Source: Blastococcus aurantiacus (GTDB taxonomy: Bacteria > Actinomycetota > Actinomycetes > Mycobacteriales > Geodermatophilaceae). From it: a stretch of DNA of 64,000 nucleotides. A program made the position numbers and the translations under genes. The stretch covers positions 248,001 to 312,000 of the forward strand of contig NZ_FNBT01000005.1 of the NCBI RefSeq assembly GCF_900102425.1, given 5' to 3'. Below the pieces are notes generated by a model. It was given only the letters and a program-made list of their open reading frames with translations, was not told the origin of the DNA and searched no databases. This document shows positions 35,677 to 44,847 of this stretch, in pieces (the stretch's first letter is position 1; each line of letters starts with the position of its first letter).

Positions 35677-36660
35677 ATGCGACCCGATGCCCGAGCCTGG
35701 TTCCACGGCCGCACCACGTCCGCCCGCGCCCTCGATGCCATCGACGTCGACGAGCTGATCGCCGCCAAGCGGCGCAGCGGATCCCGGGTCAGCGTCGTCC
35801 TCCCGGCCCGGGACGAGGAGGCGACGGTGGGGCTGCTGGTCGCCGACATCGCCGAGCGCTGGATGCGCCGCGTGCACCTGGTCGACGAGCTGGTCGTCGT
35901 CGACTCGGACTCCACCGACGCCACCGCCGAGGTCGCCCGGGCCGCGGGCGCCGACGTCGTCGCCACCGCCGACGTGCTGCCCGCGCACGGCAGCCGGCCG
36001 GGGAAGGGCGAGGCGCTGTGGAAGTCGCTGGCCGTCACCACCGGCGACCTCGTCGTCTTCCTCGACTCCGACCTCAAGGGCGACGTCAGCCACTACGTGC
36101 CGGGGCTGCTCGGTCCGCTGCTCACCGACCCGCACGTGCAGTACGTGAAGGGCTGCTACACCCGGCCGCTGGAGATCGACGGCGTGAGCGTGCCCTCCGG
36201 CGGCGGGCGCGTCACCGAGCTGGCCGCACGGCCGCTGCTCAACGCGCTGTGGCCCGAGCTGGCCGGGTTCGTGCAGCCGCTGGGCGGCGAGTACGCCGGC
36301 CGGCGGACGGTGCTGGAGCAGGTGCCCTTCGCCGGGGCCTACGGCGTCGAGATCGGCCTGCTGGTCGACCTGCTGGACCTCGTCGGGCTGGGCGGCCTCG
36401 CCCAGGTCGACCTCGGCGTCCGCCGGCACACCTCGCAGAGCCAGGAGGCCCTCGGCGCGATGGCCGGGCAGGTGGTCTCGACGGTGCTCGCCCGCGCCTC
36501 CCGGGCCGAACCGTCGCTGGCCGCGGGCGGGCTGCTCACCCAGTTCCGCCACGACGGCGGCCGGTTCGTGCCGCGCAGCACTGCGGTCGCCCTCGACGAG
36601 CGGCCGCCCATGGCGACCGTGCCCGAGTACCAGGCGCGCGCGGCCATCCTCGCCGGCTGA
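35677..36660 (+). CDS. gpgS: Glucosyl-3-phosphoglycerate synthase
   Basis: 327 residues from ATG 35677 (MRPDARAWFHGRTT), which matches family length (about 324); the frame is open to GTG 35641. VSVVLPARDEEATVG, VVDSDSTDAT, GEALWKSL and FLDSDLKGDVSHYVPGLLGPL are GT81 motifs (DSD metal site). LGGEYAGRR and YGVEIGLLVDLLDLVG are the 3-phosphoglycerate-binding and dimer segments. GpgS makes glucosyl-3-phosphoglycerate, the first step to methylglucose lipopolysaccharides or glucosylglycerate osmolytes. No gpgP phosphatase is adjacent, although a HAD phosphatase is nearby. Confidence 0.85.
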   Translation: MRPDARAWFHGRTTSARALDAIDVDELIAAKRRSGSRVSVVLPARDEEATVGLLVADIAERWMRRVHLVDELVVVDSDSTDATAEVARAAGADVVATADVLPAHGSRPGKGEALWKSLAVTTGDLVVFLDSDLKGDVSHYVPGLLGPLLTDPHVQYVKGCYTRPLEIDGVSVPSGGGRVTELAARPLLNALWPELAGFVQPLGGEYAGRRTVLEQVPFAGAYGVEIGLLVDLLDLVGLGGLAQVDLGVRRHTSQSQEALGAMAGQVVSTVLARASRAEPSLAAGGLLTQFRHDGGRFVPRSTAVALDERPPMATVPEYQARAAILAG

Positions 36661-36754
36661 CCCGCTGACCTGCGCCGTCGGCGCTCCTGTCGCGGGTGCG
36701 ACGGCGGCCGGGGCAGGATTCATCCGTGCTCGTCGCTCCTCCCGCCCCCCTCCG

Positions 36755-37594
36755 TTGACCGCCGTCGAGGTCGTCGCCCACCGCGGCGCCACCGCCGAGG
36801 CGCCCGAGCACACGATGGCGGCCTACCGCCAGGCCGCCGCGGTCGGCGCGGACGCCGTCGAGTGCGACGTCCGCCTCACCCGGGACGGCGTCCTGGTCTG
36901 CGTGCACGACCGGCAGGTCAGGCGCACCTCCAACGGGCGCGGCATCGTCTCCGCGCTGCACCTGGCCGAGCTCGAGCAGTTCCAGTTCGGCGCCCGCCGC
37001 CCCAAGGGCCGCAGCCGGTGGGCCGACGACGAGATCCTCTCGGTGACCGACGAGCCGGACCTCGAGAACGGGCTCGTGCTGACCTTGGATCGGCTGCTCG
37101 ACTACATCACCGCGACGCCGGGCTCGCTGCGGCTGGCCATCGAGACCAAGCACCCCACCCGGCACACCCGCAAGGTCGAGGAGGCCCTCGTCGACTGTCT
37201 CCGCCGGTACGGGCTGCTCGGCAACGGGCGCCCGGTCGAGTGGGCCGGCCGGCCCGCCGTCCGCATGATGAGCTTCTCCCAGCTCGCCGTTCGCCGGATG
37301 GCCGATCTCGCGCCGGGCATGCCCACGGTGCAGCTGATCGGCAAGCGGCTGCGGCCGGTGCGACGGGAGCTGCTGCTCGGCAACGCGACCGCGATGGGCC
37401 CCGGGATCGCGCTCATCCGTGCCGACCCCGCCTTCGTGGCCGACGCGCACGCGGCGGGCAAGGAGGTCCACGTGTGGACGGTCAACCGGCCCGCCGACAT
37501 GGATCTGATGCGGGAGCTCGGCGTCGACGCCGTGATCACCGACCGGCCCGACGAGATGCTGCGCCGCCTCGGCCGGGACGCCGCCGCCTCCTGA
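36755..37594 (+). CDS. Glycerophosphodiester phosphodiesterase
   Basis: 279 residues from TTG 36755. The TIM-barrel GDPD motifs are clear: VVAHRGATAEAPEHT (catalytic His and Arg), AVECDVRLTRDGVLVCVHD (Glu, Asp and second His), and C-terminal EVHVWTVNRPADMDLMRELGVDAVITDRPD. It lacks a signal peptide, so is cytosolic, like UgpQ. It releases glycerol-3-phosphate from deacylated phospholipids. Confidence 0.85.
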   Translation: MTAVEVVAHRGATAEAPEHTMAAYRQAAAVGADAVECDVRLTRDGVLVCVHDRQVRRTSNGRGIVSALHLAELEQFQFGARRPKGRSRWADDEILSVTDEPDLENGLVLTLDRLLDYITATPGSLRLAIETKHPTRHTRKVEEALVDCLRRYGLLGNGRPVEWAGRPAVRMMSFSQLAVRRMADLAPGMPTVQLIGKRLRPVRRELLLGNATAMGPGIALIRADPAFVADAHAAGKEVHVWTVNRPADMDLMRELGVDAVITDRPDEMLRRLGRDAAAS

Positions 37595-37596
37595 CC

Positions 37597-37638
37597 TGCT
37601 TTTCCGCGGTAAAGCAGCCCGCTTTTCCGCGGAAACGC
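37597..37638. repeat. TTTTCCGCGG palindrome pair (family A, first site)
   Basis: Two tandem copies: CTGCTTTTCCGCGGTAAAGC (37597-37616) and GCTTTTCCGCGGAAACGC (37621-37638). Each is nearly self-complementary around CCGCGG. They lie between the convergent phosphodiesterase and HAD genes and could terminate both. Confidence 0.8.
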
Positions 37639-37642
37639 ACGC

Positions 37643-38326
37643 TCAGAGCAGGTCGATGTCGTCCAGGGCCGCGATGAGGTCGGCCGGGGTGTCGTGGATG
37701 CCGAGGGCGCCGGCGTCGCGCAGCTCGTCGTCCCCGAAGCCGCCGGAGCGGACGACGATCGCCGGCATCCCCGCGTTCTTCGCGGCCTCCACGTCGTAGA
37801 CCGAGTCGCCGATCACCACGCTCGGGGCATCCAGCGGCTCCCCCAGCTTCTTCAGCGCCACCTGCAGCAGGTCGGGCGCCGGCTTGGTCTGCTCCACGTC
37901 GTCGCTGGTGGTCCACGCGTCGGCCAGGTCGCGGGCGTCGAGCAGGTCCAGCGCGCGGTCGACGTGGTGCGGCTTGCCCGAGCTGGCCAGCACCACCCGG
38001 TGCCCCCGCTCCTTGAGCGCCACGATGAGCTCCCGGGCGCCGGGGAGCAGCGCCGTCTCGCCCATCATCGGGTCGACCTCCTCCACCCACCGCTCACGGG
38101 CGGCGTCCCCGATCCGCGCCTCGACGTCGTCCCCGCCGAGCGCCGACACCAACTGGTCGCCGCCCATGCCGATGAGCCGGTGGATGCGCCAGACCGGGAA
38201 CGTCTCGCCCAGCGACCGGAGGGCCCGGTACCAGGCGAGGGCGTGCTGGTAGTTGGTGTCGACCAGGGTCCCGTCCACGTCGAGGACGGCGATGCGCGGA
38301 GAACTCATGGCGCGGGAGCTGCCCAC
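37643..38326 (-). CDS. HAD-superfamily phosphatase (beta-phosphoglucomutase/Gph-like)
   Basis: 227 residues from GTG 38326, which has GAGGAG eight bases upstream. Motif I IAVLDVDGTLVDTNYQHALAWYRAL (nucleophile Asp), motif II VVLASSGKP, Lys in EQTKPAPDLL and motif IV VIGDSVYDVEAAKNAGM are complete; the cap (VWRIHRLIGMGGDQLVSALGG) is of the C1 type. It dephosphorylates a small phosphorylated metabolite. The gene is flanked on both sides by family A repeats. Confidence 0.85.
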   Translation of the reverse strand: MGSSRAMSSPRIAVLDVDGTLVDTNYQHALAWYRALRSLGETFPVWRIHRLIGMGGDQLVSALGGDDVEARIGDAARERWVEEVDPMMGETALLPGARELIVALKERGHRVVLASSGKPHHVDRALDLLDARDLADAWTTSDDVEQTKPAPDLLQVALKKLGEPLDAPSVVIGDSVYDVEAAKNAGMPAIVVRSGGFGDDELRDAGALGIHDTPADLIAALDDIDLL

Positions 38327-38350
38327 GCTCACCACTCCTCAACCGACCCC

Positions 38351-38396
38351 CTGCTTTTCCGCGGTAAAGCGGAACGCCTTACCGCGGAAAAGCGGA
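38351..38396. repeat. TTTTCCGCGG palindrome pair (family A, second site)
   Basis: CTGCTTTTCCGCGGTAAAGC (38351-38370) and an inverted copy (38376-38396) form a pair upstream of the HAD gene and just after the alcohol dehydrogenase stop. The first 20 bases are identical to the first copy at 37597. It may end transcription of the dehydrogenase. Confidence 0.8.
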
Positions 38397-38400
38397 GATC

Positions 38401-39510
38401 TCAGTCGGCGTGGACGAGCAGGCCGCGGACGATCTCGCCGGCCGCCTGGTCGCGGTAGCCCTGGTTGAGCTCGTCCAGCGAGTAGCGGCGGGTGATCAGC
38501 CGGTCCAGCTCGAGCCGGCCCTCCTCGTGCATCTGCAGCAGTCGGGGGATGTCGGTGCGCGGGTTGCAGGAGCCGTACAGCGAGCCCTGGATCCGCTGCT
38601 CGTAGACCGTGGCCATCGGACCGTTGAGGGAGAGCCTGCCGTCCTTGTTCTCGTCCGGCAGGGCGGTGAGCACCATGGTCCCGGCCTTGCCCAGGCACGT
38701 CATCGCGCCGGCGTAGGCCTCCGCGGTCAGCTTCCCCACGGTGAGGATGACGACGTCGGCCCCCGTACCCCGGGACAGGCTGCGGGCGAGCTCCGCGGCC
38801 TCCTCGGCGCCGGCCACCGTGCGGGTCGCGCCGAGCGACTCGGCGAACTCGCGCTTCATCGCCACCGGGTCGACGCCGATCACGTGCAGCGCACCGGCGT
38901 GCACCGCGCCCTGCACCGCGTTGACGCCCACCCCGCCGAGACCGACCACGACGACGGTGTCCCCGGGCCGCACCCCACCCGAGTAGACCGCCGACCCCCA
39001 TCCGGTCGGCACGCTGCAGGCCAGCAGCGCCGCCGTGTCCAGGGCCACCGACGGGTCGATCTTCACGCAGGAGAACTCGCTGAGCACCGAGTGGCGGGCG
39101 AAGGCGCCGACCATGCAGAACCCGCCCAGCGGCTGCCCGTCCAGCCGGAAGGGGAACGTCCCCGAGGGGAGCTGGCCGGTGCCGATGGTGGCGCCCTTGT
39201 CGCACAGGTTGGACTTCCCGCGGGCGCAGTACCGGCAGTGCCCGCAGGCCGGCAGGAAGCTGGTAATCACGTGGTCGCCCGGAGCCACGGAGCTGACCCC
39301 CGCCCCCACGGCCTGCACGACGCCGGAGCCCTCGTGCCCGCCGACGATCGGGCGCACCCCGGGCCCGTGGCGGAGGTGCTCGTCGGAGTGGCACATGCCG
39401 GCGAAGGCCATCTCGACCAGCACCTCACCCGGCCCGGGGTCGGCCAGGTCCAGCTCGACGATCTCCCAGTCGGCTTCCGGCTCCCGCATCACCGCTGCTC
39501 TGGTCCGCAC
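38401..39510 (-). CDS. NDMA-dependent zinc alcohol dehydrogenase
   Basis: 369 residues from GTG 39510 (VRTRAAVMREPEADWEIVEL) with GAGGAG seven bases upstream. Catalytic zinc ligands are in GMCHSDEH and GGHEGSGVV; the structural zinc site is CGHCRYCARGKSNLC. The Rossmann motif is VVVVGLGGVGVNAVQGA. The sequence through YGSCNPRTDIPRLLQMHEEGRLELDRLITRRYSLDELNQGY matches the actinobacterial NDMA-dependent group, whose physiological electron acceptor is probably mycofactocin. No mycofactocin genes are in the window. Confidence 0.9.
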   Translation of the reverse strand: MRTRAAVMREPEADWEIVELDLADPGPGEVLVEMAFAGMCHSDEHLRHGPGVRPIVGGHEGSGVVQAVGAGVSSVAPGDHVITSFLPACGHCRYCARGKSNLCDKGATIGTGQLPSGTFPFRLDGQPLGGFCMVGAFARHSVLSEFSCVKIDPSVALDTAALLACSVPTGWGSAVYSGGVRPGDTVVVVGLGGVGVNAVQGAVHAGALHVIGVDPVAMKREFAESLGATRTVAGAEEAAELARSLSRGTGADVVILTVGKLTAEAYAGAMTCLGKAGTMVLTALPDENKDGRLSLNGPMATVYEQRIQGSLYGSCNPRTDIPRLLQMHEEGRLELDRLITRRYSLDELNQGYRDQAAGEIVRGLLVHAD

Positions 39511-39626
39511 CGCACAACTCCTCACGTCCCCGGAAACCCGCCGTCGCCCATCCTGCCCGTCCGGCATGGCGCTCGTCGGACCCGCCCGACCCGCGGACGG
39601 CTCACCGGTGCGGCACGATCGCGCAG

Positions 39627-40067
39627 GTGCCCACGGCTGCGACCCCTCCCTCGCCCTCGACCGAGGTCTGCCCGGGCTGCGGCGCCGTCCTGGCTCCCGT
39701 GCCCGCCGGGTCCCCGACGCGTCCCGGCGCCTCGCCGTCCTGCGCCCGGCTGTTCGAGGTGACGCTGCGGGGACCGCGTGAGGAGGCGTCCGCCGACGTG
39801 GCAGCCGCCGCCACGGCCCGGCTCGCCGACGCCGCCTACGCCGCCCAGCACCCCGTCGCGGGCGAGCCAGCCGCGGTCTCCGCCGCCCTCGAGCTGCTGG
39901 AGCGCGAACTGGGTGGCGCCGGCCGCGCCCGCCGGTCGGAGCCGCCCGCGGTGTGGACGACGACGATCGCCGACGTCGCCGCGGACCTGGACGTCATCGA
40001 CCTGGGCGTCCTGGTGGAGTCGTGGGCGCGGGCCGTCCTCGCGGACTGGACCGCCCCGGCGCGCTGA
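39627..40067 (+). CDS. DUF5946-like protein with an N-terminal Cys motif
   Basis: 146 residues. EVCPGCGAVLAPV followed by a third Cys (PSCARLFEVTLRG) and then an alpha-helical domain with ADAAYAAQHPV resembles DUF5946 proteins, which carry a CPGCGA motif and a D-A-Y-x-x-Q-H-P block. The resemblance is by eye. The end GVLVESWARAVLADW also fits a small helical domain. Function unknown. Confidence 0.5.
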   Translation: MPTAATPPSPSTEVCPGCGAVLAPVPAGSPTRPGASPSCARLFEVTLRGPREEASADVAAAATARLADAAYAAQHPVAGEPAAVSAALELLERELGGAGRARRSEPPAVWTTTIADVAADLDVIDLGVLVESWARAVLADWTAPAR

Positions 40068-40105
40068 CGGGAGGGGGGATCCGGCTCTCACCAGTGACGA
40101 TGCGC

Positions 40106-40131
40106 CGAATACTTTCGGTTGCTAACATTCG
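40106..40131. promoter_or_regulatory. Inverted repeat at the TetR promoter
   Basis: CGAAT (40106-40110) and ATTCG (40127-40131) flank 16 bases just before the TetR start at 40136. TAACAT within it could serve as the -10 box, leaving a leaderless transcript. It could be the autoregulatory operator. Confidence 0.35.
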
Positions 40132-40135
40132 CACA

Positions 40136-40843
40136 GTGAGTGATCTCGGGGACCGGCGTGCGCAGAAGAAGGCTCAGACCCGGGAGCTGGTCCGGACCAC
40201 CGCGCACCGCCTCTTCGCCGAGCGCGGGTTCGATTCGGTGACCATCGCCGACGTCGCCCGCGAGGCCGACGTCGCCGTGCAGACGGTCTTCAACCACTTC
40301 GCCACCAAGGAAGACCTCTTCTTCGACGGCCGGGCGCCGTGGGTCCAGGGCGTGGCTGACGCCGTGCGCCACCGGGCACCCGGGGTCGGCCCGCTGTCGG
40401 CCCTGCGCGCCCACCTGCTCGAGTTCATGACCCTCCAGCTCAGCTCGCTGACCTGTCCCGACGAGCGCTGCTACCGGGAGACCCTGGAGGCGTCGGAGAC
40501 GCTGCGCACCTACGAGCGCACCCTGGTGTTCGAGGCCGAGCACCGACTCTCCGACGCGCTGCTGGACGCCTGGCGGACCCCCGTCGAGGACGGTGAGCCC
40601 ACGCCGGTGGACCCGGCGATCACCGCGCCGCTCACCGCCGCCATCTGGTTGGCCGCGGTACGCGTGCTCATCGTGGAGAACCGGCTGCGGGTCGCCGAGG
40701 GTCTGGAGCCGACCGAGGTCGCCTGCACCGTCGAGGTGCTGGGCGACCGGCTGCTGGGCTACATGCAGGCTCGCTCGGGCACCTTCCACGGGCTGGTGGA
40801 CCGGTCCCTCACCGGCGCGACCGAGGACCGCCGGGCCGTCTGA
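40136..40843 (+). CDS. TetR-family transcriptional regulator
   Basis: 235 residues from GTG 40136. The N-terminal HTH is canonical: RELVRTTAHRLFAERGFDSVTIADVAREADVAVQTVFNHFATKEDLFF. The ligand domain follows, with CPDERCYRETLEASETLR. No ribosome site precedes the start; the likely -10 box lies just upstream, so translation is probably leaderless. Convergent with a second TetR gene. Its target may be the upstream DUF5946-like or alcohol dehydrogenase gene. Confidence 0.9.
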   Translation: MSDLGDRRAQKKAQTRELVRTTAHRLFAERGFDSVTIADVAREADVAVQTVFNHFATKEDLFFDGRAPWVQGVADAVRHRAPGVGPLSALRAHLLEFMTLQLSSLTCPDERCYRETLEASETLRTYERTLVFEAEHRLSDALLDAWRTPVEDGEPTPVDPAITAPLTAAIWLAAVRVLIVENRLRVAEGLEPTEVACTVEVLGDRLLGYMQARSGTFHGLVDRSLTGATEDRRAV

Positions 40844-40853
40844 CGCCGCGCCG

Positions 40854-41450
40854 TCAGACGGCGACGGGCATGTCCTCCGGCTCGACGAGCGGGCAGAGCA
40901 CCTCGTCGACCACGCGCTCCACCTGGTCGGCGACCATCGCGCCGTCGCCGGCCGCGGTGAACCGCTGCCACCAGAAGGCCTCGAGCACCGAGTACAGCAA
41001 CGCCAGCCGGTCGGCGTCGATCTCCTCGCCGCGGGCCTCGGCGCGCCCGCCGATGGCCGCGACCGCCGCGGTCAGCGGCTGCACCAGCGCCTGCTCCAGG
41101 CCCGCCCGGAGCTGCTTGTCGTAGCGGGCGGCGCCCAGGATGCTCGCCGCGGCGCGCTCCTCGCGGTCCAGCGGCGTCGTCCACCGGTCGGCCAGCGCGC
41201 GCAGGTCGCCGCGCACCGAGCCGGTGTCCTCGGGCGTGGTCACGAGGCGGAACCGGCCCACGGCTGCGTGGGCCAGCGCGGCCATCGTGGGCCACCGGCG
41301 GTAGATGCCCGCCTTGCCGGCGCGCGCACGGGCCGCGACGCGGTCGCTGTTGAGCCGGCCCCAGCCCTCGTCGGCCAGGATCTCGACGGCCACCGCGAGG
41401 AGCTGCTCGGACAACTCGGCGCTCAGCGGGCGTCCCGGTGTTCCGCTCAC
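40854..41450 (-). CDS. TetR-family transcriptional regulator
   Basis: 198 residues from GTG 41450 (VSGTPGRPLSAELSEQLLAVAVEILADEGWGRLNSDRVAARARAGKAGIYRRWPTMAAL). This is the TetR subtype with a YRRWP turn and TetR_C_11-like ligand domain. It converges on the other TetR gene with a ten-base gap. The two are not close paralogues. Target unknown. Confidence 0.85.
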   Translation of the reverse strand: MSGTPGRPLSAELSEQLLAVAVEILADEGWGRLNSDRVAARARAGKAGIYRRWPTMAALAHAAVGRFRLVTTPEDTGSVRGDLRALADRWTTPLDREERAAASILGAARYDKQLRAGLEQALVQPLTAAVAAIGGRAEARGEEIDADRLALLYSVLEAFWWQRFTAAGDGAMVADQVERVVDEVLCPLVEPEDMPVAV

Positions 41451-41595
41451 GACGGGCCTCCGAGCTGGCTGATCATCTGCACCGCGACATACTGGCCCCG
41501 GCAGTGGAGTCACCACAATGACCTCGCGCCCGACTATCGCGGGTAAGTGAGAATCCGCGACACGTCCGGGTGGCTCCGGACCTCCCGGCAGGCGC

Positions 41596-41928
41596 TCAGG
41601 CGCCGGCGGCGGACTCCACCTGCACGCGGATGCTCGCGCCGTCCCCGGAGAGCCGGCCCTCGCTGCGGGCCTGGTCGACCATCGCGTCCCACTGCGCGCT
41701 CCAGTCGGCAGCCGTGGCCCGCGGCTCGGCAGCGGCGCGCAGGGCGGCGGCGTCCAGCTGGGCGGTGCCGGCGTCCTGCATCCGGCCGAGGCCGGAGCGC
41801 TCCAGGACCTCCGCCGCCTCCTCGTCGGTGACCTGCCCCAGGGCCAGGACGCACCGGCTCAGGTCGTCGATGTCGACCACCCGCGCCTCGGGCCGCTCGT
41901 CGGCGCCCGTCACCACCTCGACGATCAT
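41596..41928 (-). CDS. Hypothetical small acidic protein (110 aa)
   Basis: ATG 41928 has GAGGAG six bases upstream. The protein is acidic and helical (MIVEVVTGADERPEARVVDIDD..., then DAAALRAAAEPRATAADWSAQWDAMVDQARSEG). No membrane segment and no recognised domain. It follows menB in the same direction, separated by a family C repeat, so it may or may not be co-transcribed. Confidence 0.6.
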   Translation of the reverse strand: MIVEVVTGADERPEARVVDIDDLSRCVLALGQVTDEEAAEVLERSGLGRMQDAGTAQLDAAALRAAAEPRATAADWSAQWDAMVDQARSEGRLSGDGASIRVQVESAAGA

Positions 41929-41943
41929 TGCGATCTCCTCATG

Positions 41944-41966
41944 GGGCCATCATGGCCATTCTGGCC
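41944..41966. repeat. GGCCAT-type intergenic repeat (family C, second site)
   Basis: 23 bases differing at two positions from 31363-31385. It ends one base before the menB stop codon on the minus strand and can fold through GGCCATxATGGCC. Confidence 0.7.
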
Positions 41967-41967
41967 G

Positions 41968-42855
<888 letters not shown>

Positions 42856-42898
42856 GCAGCGAACCTTACGAAGCCTGCACCGACGGCGGCCGCTCGGC

Positions 42899-43690
42899 TC
42901 ACCCGCCGAGCAGCCCGCCGGTCACGCCGCCGACCGCGTCCTTCAGCGGCTCGGTGACCGGCGCCAGGACCTCGCACAGACAGTCCGCGGGCGGCGGGGT
43001 GGGCTTCGGCGCGGGCTGAGGTGCGGGCTGCTGCGGCTGCTGCTGGACCGGCTCCTGCTTCGGCGGCTGCTGCTGCGTGGGCTGCTGCGGGGCCGGCTGC
43101 TGCTGGTTCGAGGACGCCGGCGGGCTGGAGGGCAGGACCTGGATGGGTGAGGTCCCCGGCTGCTGCCACCCGGTCCCGGCGCTGCCGGCCTGGGGCGCGG
43201 TGCCCGACGTGCCCCCGTTCGTCCCCGCGGTCCAGCCCGGAACCGTGCTCCCGCTGCCTGCGGACCCCGCGTCGGTGCCGGCCGAGCCGCCGCCCGCGGC
43301 CGCCGGGCCGGAGGGGCTGGTGCTCGCCGCAGGGTCCAGCCCGGGCGCCCCCGGGACGGGAGGAACCGCTCCGTCCGGCAGTGGCGCCGCGGTGGGCGCC
43401 ACGCCGCCGTCCCCGCCGTCGGTCCCGACTGCATCGCCGTCGCCGGAGCCGCCGCCGTCCGGGTCCGCCGGGGTGTAGACCTCGGCCTGCCGACTCGCGC
43501 TGTCCGGCGAGCCGGGCGACAGCACGATGGCCACGGGCGCGGCGATCAGCAGGGCCGCGCAGACCAGCGCCAGCAGCAGCAGGGCCCGGGCGCGGCGACG
43601 GTCGCCTGCCGCCGTCCCCGTCGCCGTCGACGTCGCACCGCCGGCGCGCACGGGCGACGTGGCGGGCTCGGGTGCGGCGTGGCGGGACAA
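42899..43690 (-). CDS. Single-pass membrane protein with Pro/Gln/Gly-rich extracellular tail
   Basis: 263 residues from TTG 43690, with GAGGAG five bases upstream. After 33 basic residues there is one TM helix (ALLLLALVCAALLIAAPVAIVL). The outer part is low complexity: Gly/Asp, then QQQPAPQQPTQQQPPKQEPVQQQ (about residues 196-218), ending ADCLCEVLAPVTEPLKDAVGGVTGGLLGG. The terminal block with two Cys may be a small folded or amphipathic segment. Function unknown. Confidence 0.6.
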   Translation of the reverse strand: MSRHAAPEPATSPVRAGGATSTATGTAAGDRRRARALLLLALVCAALLIAAPVAIVLSPGSPDSASRQAEVYTPADPDGGGSGDGDAVGTDGGDGGVAPTAAPLPDGAVPPVPGAPGLDPAASTSPSGPAAAGGGSAGTDAGSAGSGSTVPGWTAGTNGGTSGTAPQAGSAGTGWQQPGTSPIQVLPSSPPASSNQQQPAPQQPTQQQPPKQEPVQQQPQQPAPQPAPKPTPPPADCLCEVLAPVTEPLKDAVGGVTGGLLGG

Positions 43691-43745
43691 CTCGGCTCCT
43701 CGGGGACGTGCGGCTGAGGGGCCCCCTGCCCACGCGCACGCGCGG

Positions 43746-44273
43746 CTATTCCTCCGCCCGGCGTGTCCCTTCCGGATCCGGAACAGCGGCGGTCAGCAGG
43801 GGGCGCAGCTGCGGCAGCGACGCCGCCAGCCCCGGGTGCAGGTCGACGGCGTCCAGCCCGGCCAGCGGCCACCAGGCCACGCCGTCGCTCTCGCCGTCCA
43901 GGCGCAGCTCGCTCGGGTCGATCGGCCGGGCCGGGCGCGCCAGGACGGTCGTGTAGGCCCAGCCGCCGTGGTCGTCGACCGACCGGGCACCGAGGACTAC
44001 GTCGTCGGGGCTGAGACCCAGCTCCTCGCGCACCTCCCGCAGCGCGCCCACGTGCGCCGGCTCGCCGGCGTGCAGCGCGCCGCCGGGGGTGCCCCACGTA
44101 CCGCCGTGGTGCGACCACAGCGCGCGGTGCTGCAGCAGCACCTCCGGGCCGTCGGCGCCGTCGCGGTGCAGGAAGAGCCCGGCCGCGCCCGCCCGGCCCC
44201 AGTGCTGGTGCCCCAGGGCGCAGGAGGTCCAGCCGTCGGTGGACGAGAACACGTGCCCAGTGAACAGCACCAC
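43746..44273 (-). CDS. Nudix hydrolase
   Basis: 175 residues from GTG 44273. The Nudix box is complete: GALHAGEPAHVGALREVREELGL, i.e. G-x5-E-x7-R-E-V-x-E-E-x-G. It follows WGTPGG and precedes a WAYTTVLARP strand. Substrate probably a nucleoside diphosphate derivative. Monocistronic or just downstream of the SnoaL-like gene in the same direction. Confidence 0.85.
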   Translation of the reverse strand: MVLFTGHVFSSTDGWTSCALGHQHWGRAGAAGLFLHRDGADGPEVLLQHRALWSHHGGTWGTPGGALHAGEPAHVGALREVREELGLSPDDVVLGARSVDDHGGWAYTTVLARPARPIDPSELRLDGESDGVAWWPLAGLDAVDLHPGLAASLPQLRPLLTAAVPDPEGTRRAEE

Positions 44274-44309
44274 GACGGGACGGTCCGGGCGGAGATGTCG
44301 CAGCCGCCC

Positions 44310-44693
44310 TCAGGAGGTGGGTGCGGTCCCGGTGTCGCTGTCGAAGAAGCCGGTGAGCCGGGCGATACGGCCCGCCGGGTCCAACTGCACGACGTCGAAC
44401 CCGGTCATGACGGTGGCGCCCTCCGCATCGGTCAACGACCACCGGAAGAAGGCGCTGTCGTGGTGCCGCACGGGCTCGCTGGTCACCTCGATGCGCCCCC
44501 CTGGCATGGCGGTCAGGAACTGCCCGATGTGATCGGAGAGCGCCTCCCGCCCCGGGACGACCGCCAGCGGGTCGCAGTACACGGCGTCCGCCGCCCACGC
44601 CTGCTCCAGCAGGGCCAGTCGCGCCGTCGCGTCCGGCTCCACCCACGCGGCCCCGTAGGCGGCGACGGACTCCAGGGATGCCTCTGCGGTCAT
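44310..44693 (-). CDS. SnoaL-like (NTF2-fold) protein
   Basis: 127 residues from ATG 44693 with GAGGAG six bases upstream. YGAAWVEPDATARLALLEQAWAADAVYCDPLAVVPGREALSDHIGQF is a typical SnoaL-like N-terminal helix-strand pattern, and it ends FDVVQLDPAGRIARLTGFFDSD. Such proteins are small isomerases, hydrolases or ligand-binding folds. No catalytic residue assigned. Confidence 0.8.
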   Translation of the reverse strand: MTAEASLESVAAYGAAWVEPDATARLALLEQAWAADAVYCDPLAVVPGREALSDHIGQFLTAMPGGRIEVTSEPVRHHDSAFFRWSLTDAEGATVMTGFDVVQLDPAGRIARLTGFFDSDTGTAPTS

Positions 44694-44847
44694 GCCTTCT
44701 CCTCGCGGGGGACGGGCACGCCGGTGAGGCCGGCGAGTGGAACGGTGCCGTGCAGGCTGCCAGAGCTGGGCGCCGTCGGAAACCGCCCCGGGCGAGGACG
44801 TAGGTTCAGGGCGACAACGTCAGCGCCCCCCGACGGAGGACCTCTCG

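Noticed and set aside
34840-36813. 657-codon minus frame across gpgS
   Set aside because: Shadow of the plus-strand phosphodiesterase, DUF5313 and gpgS genes; no recognisable protein.
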